This document shows positions 25,999-32,972 of a DNA stretch of 64,000 bases, in pieces. The stretch covers positions 1 through 64,000 of the forward strand of contig NZ_AUFQ01000017.1 of the NCBI RefSeq assembly GCF_000426585.1, given 5' to 3'. Under the pieces are notes generated by a model that saw only the letters and a list, made by a program, of their open reading frames with translations, searched no databases and was not told the origin of the DNA. The translations under genes were made by a program, and so were the position numbers. Every line of letters starts with the position of its first letter. The first letter of the stretch is position 1. This DNA is from Segatella baroniae DSM 16972 = JCM 13447. GTDB lineage: Bacteria; Bacteroidota; Bacteroidia; Bacteroidales; Bacteroidaceae.

Positions 25999-28900
25999 TT
26001 AGAAGTTTAAAGTTAGACCTAATGTATATGTCGACAAGGTTGGATAATAGCTGCCGTCGGTTTGGGTGTTTTCAGGATCCCAACCCTTTCTGTACTTGTC
26101 GAAGGATATCGGATTGTCGAGTGAAAGATAGAGGCGCAGGGCTGAGAGTCCGACAGGCTTCAGGAGGTTCTTGGGCAGTGTGTAGCCCAACTGGATGTTG
26201 CGTACTTTTACAAACGAAGCGTCGAGGAGCCAGAAGTCGGACGTGAGCGTGTTGTTGCTGCCCGCATTCGACGTAATTTCCAGCCGGGGGTATTTGGGAT
26301 AGCGGTTGTCCTGCTGCACATTCCAGTTCTCTTCCATCTGCCAACGCTGGATGTTGCCCTCCTGGTTGAACGCCAGTCCGGCGAAACGGGACAACATTCC
26401 CTTGACACCGGCCACGCCCTGGAGCAACATGCTGAAGTCCAGACCTTTGTATTCAAAGCCCATGTTCAGGCCGAACGTGTATTTCGGTATTCTTGAACCC
26501 AAGTAAACGCGGTCGTCGGCTGTCACCTTGTTGTCGCCTGTCGTGTCGACATAGCGCAGATCGCCGGCCTTGCTGCCCTTGGCGATGGCGCTTTGGTCGT
26601 ACCATTGAGCCACCTCTTCGTCCTTCAGGAATACGCCGTCGGTCTTGTAACCATAGAAGATTTCCATAGGATAGCCGATGAAGAGGCTGCTGCCATTGCC
26701 CACCATGCCGTTGTTTTGTTTGACATTACCCATACCCAGAGTGAGGACCTTGTTCTTGATAATGGAGAAGTTGCCGTTTAGATGGTAGTTGAACTTTCCG
26801 ATATGGTTTTGGTAACCTGCTTCAAACTCCCATCCCTTGTTCTCCAAAGCACCTGTGTTCACCTGTGAAATGTTGAGGCCGAAGATGGCCGAGTAGCTGG
26901 CTGCCGGCTTGTAGAGCACGTCTGTGGTCTTGCGGTAGAAGTAGGTGGCGTTGAAAGTCAGCCGGTTGTTGAAGAAAGCTGTCTCGATACCGATGTCGGA
27001 CGTGCGGGTACGCTCCCATTTCAAAGTGGGGTCGACGTAAGTGGTGATGGCCGCCCCCTGCTTATATACGCCGCCGAACACGTAGTTCTGCTTGGAATTC
27101 AGGGTGTAGACCGACTGGTAGGGATAGTTGCCGATGTTGTTGTTGCCCAAGACACCGTAGGAAGCCTTGAGTTTCAGGTTGCTGATAAAGTCGAGCGTGC
27201 TGATGTTTTTCCAGAAATGCTCCTCAGAGATACGCCAACCGATGGCCACGGAGGGGAAGAAACCATACTTGCTGTCGGTGGGGAAGCGTGATGAACCGTC
27301 GTAACGGGCCGTGGCTTCAAAGAGATAACGCTGGTCGTAGTTGTAAGTAAGGCGACCGAAAAGTGACTGGATGGCCCAGTCATAGCCGCCACCGCCGTTG
27401 AGTTGTCCGTCGGCTCCTCCTGCATCGAGATAGGGAGTCTCGTCGGAAGGGAAGTTGTTGCGGAAACCTGAGAGTGTACGTTGCCCCTCGTCTTCCCATG
27501 TGTAGCCACCGAGAACGGAGAAATCGTGAAGGCCTATTTTCGTATTATAGTTGGCAATGAACTGGAAAGTCTTGTATGCGGTGCGCGCCATGCCGTGTGA
27601 GAGTGACGACGGACCGGTGCCTTTGCCGTTGGTCAGTGTCATGTCGCAGCGGTAATCGTAGACATTCGACAATCTGTAATTGTATCCGCCGATGGCTCTG
27701 AGCACCACTCCTTTGACAGGCGTGTAGGCTAATTCCATGTTTGCTTTCATTCTATCGAGGTCTTCCCGATAGTAGGAAGCACTGTTGGCCCAGGCTATGG
27801 GAGAGCCTTGAAGCTTGGGCCCCAGGCCGATACTGCCGTCTTTCAGATAGCTGGGGGTAAGCCCGGGGAAGCGCACGGCCTGTTGGATAATGCCCGTTAC
27901 GCCCGCTATGTCGAGCGCGCCGGGGGTCGATGGTTCGTGCCGGTCGGAGATGGTGCCGCTCAACCGGATGTCCAATTTCAGCTTGGAGGTGAGGTCTGCG
28001 CTCAGATTTACACGTGCGTTGTAGCGGTTGAAGTAGTTTCTTTCCATCAAACCGTTCTGTCGCAGGTAGCCCATCGAGGCCATGTATTGCAGTTTTCCCG
28101 TGCCTCCATTCACGCTCACTTCGTGCTTTGTCTGGAAAGCGCAGCCTCCCAAGAGCTTCTGAAGGTAGTTTTCATCGGCATAATTGTCGGGGTCGGTTCC
28201 GTCCTTGTACTTCTGAATCATTTCAGGGGTGTAGGTCTGTTTGCCGATTGCCATGTTATAGTATTCCGCAAACTCGTGGGAATGGGCAAAATCAGGCAGT
28301 TCTATGGCTTTGCTGAAGCCGACGGAACCATTGTAGATGACGCGTGTTCTGCCTTCCTGGCCACGTTTGGTCGTCACCAGGACGACGCCGTTGGCGGCGC
28401 GTGAACCGTAGATGGCAGCTGACGAAGCATCTTTCAGGATGGAAATGTTGTCAATGTCGGAGGGTATGAGCTCGCTGAGCGTGCCCGGCATGCCGTCGAT
28501 CAGCACCAGCGGTTCGGGGGTTGCGCCAAAAGAACCGACGCCACGCACGCGGATGGTTCCTCCGTCTTGTCCTGGATTGCCGCTTTTCTGCGTGATGGTG
28601 ACGCCCGCCATGTGGCCGGTGAGCATGTTCGACACGTTGCTGACGCCACGGCCTTCCAGCTCTTTGCTGTTGACGGTGGAAATGGAGCCGACCACGTCGA
28701 CTTTCTTCTGAATGCCATAGCCCACGACAACAACCTCGTCGAGGGCTTCGATGTTGGCGCTGAGCGTGACGGTCATGTCCTGCTTGGCGTTCACGGTCTT
28801 GTCGGCATAGCCGATGTAGGATATCGTGAGCGTGCAACCTTCGGGCGCGTCGAGCACGAAGCGTCCATCGAGGTCGCTGATGGTGCCGTTCTTGCCGCCT

Positions 28901-29316
28901 TGTTGCTTGATGGTGGCGCCGACAATCGGCTCTCCGTGTTCGTCGAGAATGGTGCCGGAGACTTTGTGCAAGGCTGTTTGTTGAGGGCGCTTGGCCGCCT
29001 CTTGGCGGGTGATGACGATGGACTTGGCTGAAACAAGCTCGTAGTGGAGGTTGAAATCGGGCAGCACCTGCGTGAGTACGTCGGCCACCGACACGTTTTG
29101 TCGATTGAGTGTCACCCGCCGTGGTGAGCTGACGACGTCGGTCTGGTAGGAGAAATGAAGATCGGTTTGCTTCTCGATTACGCTGAACAGTGATTGCAGC
29201 GTTGCATTTTTGATGTTGATGTTGACTTTCTGTGTCTGCGCATTCATGACAATGGTCATGAAAAGACAGAATAGAAAGGTCAAAAGCCGGTAGGTAGATA
29301 GAAGGCTTCGTTTCAT
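25999..29316 (-). CDS. SusC/RagA TonB-dependent transporter with STN signalling domain
   Basis: A 1105-residue outer-membrane importer. Order: signal peptide (about 1-26), STN domain (~28-107, VNINIKNATLQSLFSVIEK), carboxypeptidase-regulatory-like domain (~119-205, VSGTILDEHGEPIVGATIK), TonB-box region with DEVVVVGYG, plug (~215-330) and a 22-strand barrel ending in GLTLNF. The STN domain is what couples transport to an anti-sigma factor, and the FecR/ECF pair lies directly upstream. It forms a pair with susD. Confidence 0.96.
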   Translation of the reverse strand: MKRSLLSTYRLLTFLFCLFMTIVMNAQTQKVNINIKNATLQSLFSVIEKQTDLHFSYQTDVVSSPRRVTLNRQNVSVADVLTQVLPDFNLHYELVSAKSIVITRQEAAKRPQQTALHKVSGTILDEHGEPIVGATIKQQGGKNGTISDLDGRFVLDAPEGCTLTISYIGYADKTVNAKQDMTVTLSANIEALDEVVVVGYGIQKKVDVVGSISTVNSKELEGRGVSNVSNMLTGHMAGVTITQKSGNPGQDGGTIRVRGVGSFGATPEPLVLIDGMPGTLSELIPSDIDNISILKDASSAAIYGSRAANGVVLVTTKRGQEGRTRVIYNGSVGFSKAIELPDFAHSHEFAEYYNMAIGKQTYTPEMIQKYKDGTDPDNYADENYLQKLLGGCAFQTKHEVSVNGGTGKLQYMASMGYLRQNGLMERNYFNRYNARVNLSADLTSKLKLDIRLSGTISDRHEPSTPGALDIAGVTGIIQQAVRFPGLTPSYLKDGSIGLGPKLQGSPIAWANSASYYREDLDRMKANMELAYTPVKGVVLRAIGGYNYRLSNVYDYRCDMTLTNGKGTGPSSLSHGMARTAYKTFQFIANYNTKIGLHDFSVLGGYTWEDEGQRTLSGFRNNFPSDETPYLDAGGADGQLNGGGGYDWAIQSLFGRLTYNYDQRYLFEATARYDGSSRFPTDSKYGFFPSVAIGWRISEEHFWKNISTLDFISNLKLKASYGVLGNNNIGNYPYQSVYTLNSKQNYVFGGVYKQGAAITTYVDPTLKWERTRTSDIGIETAFFNNRLTFNATYFYRKTTDVLYKPAASYSAIFGLNISQVNTGALENKGWEFEAGYQNHIGKFNYHLNGNFSIIKNKVLTLGMGNVKQNNGMVGNGSSLFIGYPMEIFYGYKTDGVFLKDEEVAQWYDQSAIAKGSKAGDLRYVDTTGDNKVTADDRVYLGSRIPKYTFGLNMGFEYKGLDFSMLLQGVAGVKGMLSRFAGLAFNQEGNIQRWQMEENWNVQQDNRYPKYPRLEITSNAGSNNTLTSDFWLLDASFVKVRNIQLGYTLPKNLLKPVGLSALRLYLSLDNPISFDKYRKGWDPENTQTDGSYYPTLSTYTLGLTLNF

Positions 29317-29348
29317 GTAAAGATAGGTTTTAGTTAATAAAGAGATGA

Positions 29349-29396
29349 GAATGAAAGTTCATTCTACATGTAAGACTACATGATACACAAAAGGTA
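29349..29396 (-). promoter_or_regulatory. susC promoter element and leader hairpins
   Basis: Minus-strand TACCTTTTG (29388-29396) is a near-match to the -7 box. Between it and the susC ATG (29316) lie two perfect inverted repeats: CATGTA/TACATG (29367-29382, 4-nt loop) and GAATGAA/TTCATTC (29349-29364, 2-nt loop). They would fold in the ~65-nt leader or form dyad protein sites. Confidence 0.45.
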
Positions 29397-29420
29397 CCAT
29401 CGCTTTTTTATGTTTCACAA

Positions 29421-29442
29421 CATGTAAAAGCTGCCTTTTTAC
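29421..29442. repeat. Solitary 22-bp repeat unit at the fecR stop
   Basis: One unit of the 22-bp family, with core AAAAGCTGCCTTTTT, aligns well with units of array E (TGTAAAAGC shared). It overlaps the fecR stop codon (29439-29441), again placing the family at a gene 3' end. Confidence 0.55.
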
Positions 29443-30425
29443 TTCTTGATAGGATTGAAATGGACGTCGTTGCCTTCTATCGTGTAGTTCAGTCGATAGG
29501 TCGCCGCAATGATTCGGATGGATTCCATGAGGTTGTCGAGGGGCAGTTTGCCCGTGAATGTGCCCAGCGGCTTGTCCGTATGGACGATGAAGCGCATGCG
29601 ATAGGCGTCTTCCAGTTCGGGCAGAATGCGGCTCAAGGCCTGTCCGTCACACACCAGCAGGTTGCTGCGCAAGGCCTGCAGCGTGCTTTCGGCATGCTTT
29701 CGGCTGACCTTGATTTCTCCCGTGGCGTAGTAGAGCGTTGCCGTTTCGCCCGGATGCACGAAGGCCTCCTTGTTGGTCTTCAGTGCAGTGAGCTTCACGA
29801 GCCCCTCCTCCAGGGTCAGGCGGGCCATGTCGCGGTCTTGTCGGGCGTCGAGGTAGAACTTTGTTCCCAAGACATGCACCTGTAGTTCGTGCATGTGGAT
29901 GTTGAAAGGACAGTCGGCCATCTTGGCCACTTCGAAGCGGGCGTGTCCGTCGAACGTGATGTTGCGTTCCCGGTGGTTGAAGTCATGGGCGTAGTAGGAC
30001 AGCCGGCTGTTGTAGTTGAGGCTGGCGATGGAGCCGTCGGGCAGCACGACGGTGGCTTGTTCGCCCTTGTTTGTGGCGACGGTTATCCGGTTGTCGAAGG
30101 CTTGCCGGCTTTCGTGATAGAAGTAGTAGGTGGACGCCAGCAGGATGGGAATCAGGAGCGAGGCGGCCGCCAGGGCCATCCGTTTGGGGAGGGAGGCCTT
30201 CGGCTTGCGGCCGTTTGTGGAGAGGTCGCGGTCGATGCGCTCCTTCAGCGCGTTCACGCGGTCGTCGGAGACAGTCGCTTCGGCCGGCTCTTCGTCGAAC
30301 CACGAGGGGGCTATCAGCTGCTTCATTTCGTGCTCCTCCATGGCGGCCACCTGCTTTTTCCACGCTGTTAGTTCCGCGGGTGTCAGCCGGTCGTGCCTGT
30401 ATTTGTCGTTCAAATGATTGTCCAT
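29439..30425 (-). CDS. FecR family anti-sigma factor
   Basis: A 328-residue inner-membrane protein. The N-terminal cytoplasmic part (1-80) binds the sigma factor; one TM helix spans about 83-102; the periplasmic FecR domain (NKGEQATVVLPDGSIASLN onwards) and a C-terminal DUF4974 domain (about 255-325) sense the SusC STN domain. It lies between the ECF sigma gene (50 bp upstream) and the STN-type susC, the standard Bacteroidota trans-envelope signalling set. Confidence 0.95.
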   Translation of the reverse strand: MDNHLNDKYRHDRLTPAELTAWKKQVAAMEEHEMKQLIAPSWFDEEPAEATVSDDRVNALKERIDRDLSTNGRKPKASLPKRMALAAASLLIPILLASTYYFYHESRQAFDNRITVATNKGEQATVVLPDGSIASLNYNSRLSYYAHDFNHRERNITFDGHARFEVAKMADCPFNIHMHELQVHVLGTKFYLDARQDRDMARLTLEEGLVKLTALKTNKEAFVHPGETATLYYATGEIKVSRKHAESTLQALRSNLLVCDGQALSRILPELEDAYRMRFIVHTDKPLGTFTGKLPLDNLMESIRIIAATYRLNYTIEGNDVHFNPIKK

Positions 30426-30459
30426 AGTCCTGTTTTTATAGTATAGACGTTGAAGCCGT

Positions 30460-30468
30460 GCAAAGATA
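30460..30468 (-). promoter_or_regulatory. -7 promoter element of fecR
   Basis: TATCTTTGC on the minus strand lies in the sigma-fecR gap, 35 bp upstream of the fecR ATG. It suggests basal fecR transcription independent of the sigma gene. Confidence 0.5.
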
Positions 30469-30474
30469 CCACGG

Positions 30475-31053
30475 TCATTTGTTAATAATCAGTAACAGCG
30501 CGAGCAGCAGCAAGGTGGCTCGGGCGGCCAGTTTGCCGCGCAAAGTCTTCATTCCGACGGACAAGGCGTTCTTGACCGTCTGCTCGCTCAGTTGGAGTTC
30601 GGCGGCGATGTCTGCGTTGCGCATGCCCTGAAACTTGGCCCTCCGGATGACGTTTCGCTGCGTTTCGGGCAGTGATTCGAGGATGGAGTTGAGCTTGTCG
30701 ACAAACTCTTCGTATTCGATTCGCTCGCTGCCGTCGGTTTCCGGAGCTGCTTTGTACGCTACATACTCCTCATAGGTGGGCGAAAGGAGCCGACGGCGGT
30801 AGGCGTCGATGACCGCGTGGTGGGCGATGGTGAACAGCAGTGACTTGAGCGACTGCCTTTCCTTGATTTGACCGCGGTTGACCCACAGCTTGCAGAAGAC
30901 GCCTTGCAGGATGTCTTCGGCGTCTTCCGTGCTCTTGGCGTATTGCATGCAATAGGCATAGAGACGTTTGGCATACATATTATATATGATGTTAAACGCC
31001 TGGTAGGAGCCTCGGCTCAGGTCTTCAATCAGTTTTTCTTCAGAGATTTGCAT
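30475..31053 (-). CDS. ECF-type RNA polymerase sigma-70 factor
   Basis: A 192-residue ECF sigma factor of the Bacteroidota expansion family. Region 2 (about 10-85: SYQAFNIIYNMYAKRLYAYC ...) binds the -10-like element, and region 4 (about 115-175: LPETQRNVIRR ... LSEQTVKNAL) is a helix-turn-helix. The protein ends in a hydrophobic tail ATLLLLALLLIINK, seen in other members. It begins 28 bp after the AraC gene stop on the same strand and precedes fecR by 50 bp. It probably activates susC-susD-sulfatase when the glycan is sensed. Confidence 0.95.
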   Translation of the reverse strand: MQISEEKLIEDLSRGSYQAFNIIYNMYAKRLYAYCMQYAKSTEDAEDILQGVFCKLWVNRGQIKERQSLKSLLFTIAHHAVIDAYRRRLLSPTYEEYVAYKAAPETDGSERIEYEEFVDKLNSILESLPETQRNVIRRAKFQGMRNADIAAELQLSEQTVKNALSVGMKTLRGKLAARATLLLLALLLIINK

Positions 31054-31081
31054 GTCTTCCAGATTACGAAACAGCCCTGTG

Positions 31082-31966
31082 TCAGCCTCGCCGGTATTCG
31101 GTGGGGCTCACGCCGACATGCTCCTTGAAGTATTTGCCCAGGAAACTCTGGGTGGGGAAGTGCATGTCTTGTGCGATTTCCTTAATGCTCTTGGTGGTGT
31201 TGCGCAGTTGGTTGCGGATTTCGAGCACCACATAGCGGTCTATCCACTCGTTGGGCGTCTGGTGACTGATGGCCTTGATGGTCTCGGAAAGGTATTTGGG
31301 CGAGATGCAGAGCTGCGCCCCGTACCAGCCGACGCGGCGCTTCTCCCGGAAGTTCGCTTCGACCAGTTGGATGAATTCCTTGAATATCTTGTCGGCACGG
31401 GAAGGCTTTGCCTCCTTGGTGTTCATGATGTGGTAGAGTGAGTTGCTGACGTCGTAGAACACGGTGGACAGCAGTGAGCGGGCGACGTTGCGCCGGAAGT
31501 GGTGGCCGTTGTCGTCCACCTTGTTCTTCAGCATGCGGTAATAGCGCATGATCATGTTCGACTCGTCCTCGGAAAGCGTCACGACGGGGTGGTTGCGCGA
31601 GAAGATGAAGAGTGAAGACAGCTCGTGCACGTCGGAAACGATGTCGCGGTAGAAGTCATACGACACCATGATGGCGATGCCGCTGCAGTCGCGGCTCAGC
31701 AGGTAGTCGTCCACCACCTGGCCGTTGCTGATGAGGATGATGTCGTTGGGCTTCACCTTGTATTCTATCGTGTCGACGGTGTACTGGGCCTTGCCTTGCA
31801 GGCAGAGTGCCATCAGCAGGCTTTTCATCCGTCGGGGGTCGCTGGGCAGCGGGATTTCGGCCACCTCGTCGATGAGCAACAGGTCGTTGTCGATGTGGCT
31901 TCCTTGGTAGAATTGCAAGGCGGATTCCACCGAGATGGGTTCAATGTTGGTGCTGGTCATAGGCAT
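31082..31966 (-). CDS. AraC family transcriptional regulator
   Basis: A 294-residue cytosolic regulator. The N-terminal cupin-like part (KPNDIILISNGQVVDDY) may sense a sugar; the C-terminal AraC domain holds two helix-turn-helix motifs (QLCISPKYLSETIKAISH and SIKEIAQDMHFPTQSFLGKY) and ends PTEYRRG. Start is 31966 (MPMTSTN) or 31960. The open frame extends further upstream but into the neighbouring gene. It lies between the GH95/GH78-like pair and the ECF sigma gene, all on the same strand, so it probably controls the fucosidase operon, perhaps in response to fucose; the ligand is a guess. Confidence 0.9.
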   Translation of the reverse strand: MPMTSTNIEPISVESALQFYQGSHIDNDLLLIDEVAEIPLPSDPRRMKSLLMALCLQGKAQYTVDTIEYKVKPNDIILISNGQVVDDYLLSRDCSGIAIMVSYDFYRDIVSDVHELSSLFIFSRNHPVVTLSEDESNMIMRYYRMLKNKVDDNGHHFRRNVARSLLSTVFYDVSNSLYHIMNTKEAKPSRADKIFKEFIQLVEANFREKRRVGWYGAQLCISPKYLSETIKAISHQTPNEWIDRYVVLEIRNQLRNTTKSIKEIAQDMHFPTQSFLGKYFKEHVGVSPTEYRRG

Positions 31967-32057
31967 TGGGTTGATGGATGGGGCTTCACTTGATGGAAAA
32001 TGGGGGATGGTAGGGGTGGTCTGGCGGGGCGGACTGGTCCGACCTGCTGCAAAAAGC

Positions 32058-32972
32058 TTAGAAGTCGGGCCAGGCGGGGGCCACTTCGACGGCCTCGACA
32101 TGCTGTATCTGTTTGTTGTCGAACCTGCTGTCGCCCCAGATGGGCACCCTTCTGTAGAACCCGGGGGCAAAGCGTGAGATGGCTTGTTCGTCGGTCTTGC
32201 CATTGCAAGTGTAGGTGATGTTGCCGATATGGATGACCTGTCCGGGGCGGGCGTCGCGCAATGTGACGCGCAGGGTGCCGTAGAATCCCCTCCCGAACTC
32301 GTAAAAGACGGTGTCACCCATCAGGTCGAAGTAGTTCTGCGACCGCCTGCGATGCGCTTTCAGCTGCGGCCTGAACCGCTCTTCCAGCCTGTATCCCACG
32401 CTCGGCAAAGCCTTTGCGTCGACAGCCGGCCGCCAGAGGGCCAGGTCGGTGAAGGCTTCGTTCCACTTCGCGGGATGGCCGCGGCCGTCGATGTCTTCGC
32501 CGCCGTCGGCGTTGAGGCGGCGGGTGGCACGGCGACAGAGCCACCCCCGGTCGGACTCGAGCGTGCGGGTGCGGCCTTGCGGGTCGGTCATGACGAGCGA
32601 AACCGACAGCTGGCGTGGTTCGATATGTGGGAAAACGGGACTGTACCACACGGCCACGACATTGGTGTCGCGCCGCATGTAGCGCGTCACGTCGTAGCAG
32701 ACGCCCCTGGCCAGCGTGTCGCCATAGGCTCGATAGGGCGCGATGGAGGCCAGGTCGACCTTCCACTTGTTCACGTAGACGGCGAAATAGCCTGTGGAAA
32801 GCACCGTCAGCATGGCTCGAAGAGGCCGCCGGGGCAGGACGAACGACTGCTTGAACCACACCTGCGACGTGGAGTCGACCTGTGGACTGGCTATCCAATG
32901 CGTGCCGAAACTCTGGCTCCGGGCCGCCAACAGGCTTGTCAGGAATAATCCAAAAGCAATCAACGCTTTCAT
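32058..32972 (-). CDS. Stand-alone GH78-type rhamnosidase N-terminal beta-sandwich protein
   Basis: A 304-residue secreted protein (signal peptide about 1-19, LAARSQ). It resembles only the N-terminal sandwich domains of family 78 alpha-L-rhamnosidases: HWIASPQVDSTSQVWFKQSFVLPRRP..., YFAVYVNKW, DVTRYMRRDTNVVAVW. It ends where the (alpha/alpha)6 catalytic barrel would start, so it cannot be an active rhamnosidase. Its ATG overlaps the stop of the GH95 gene by 4 bp (ATGA), meaning translational coupling. A carbohydrate-binding helper for the fucosidase is one possibility. It may equally be a naturally short family. Confidence 0.7.
   Translation of the reverse strand: MKALIAFGLFLTSLLAARSQSFGTHWIASPQVDSTSQVWFKQSFVLPRRPLRAMLTVLSTGYFAVYVNKWKVDLASIAPYRAYGDTLARGVCYDVTRYMRRDTNVVAVWYSPVFPHIEPRQLSVSLVMTDPQGRTRTLESDRGWLCRRATRRLNADGGEDIDGRGHPAKWNEAFTDLALWRPAVDAKALPSVGYRLEERFRPQLKAHRRRSQNYFDLMGDTVFYEFGRGFYGTLRVTLRDARPGQVIHIGNITYTCNGKTDEQAISRFAPGFYRRVPIWGDSRFDNKQIQHVEAVEVAPAWPDF

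Noticed and set aside
32058..32972. Call as an active alpha-L-rhamnosidase
   Set aside because: The catalytic (alpha/alpha)6 domain is absent; only N-terminal sandwich domains are present.
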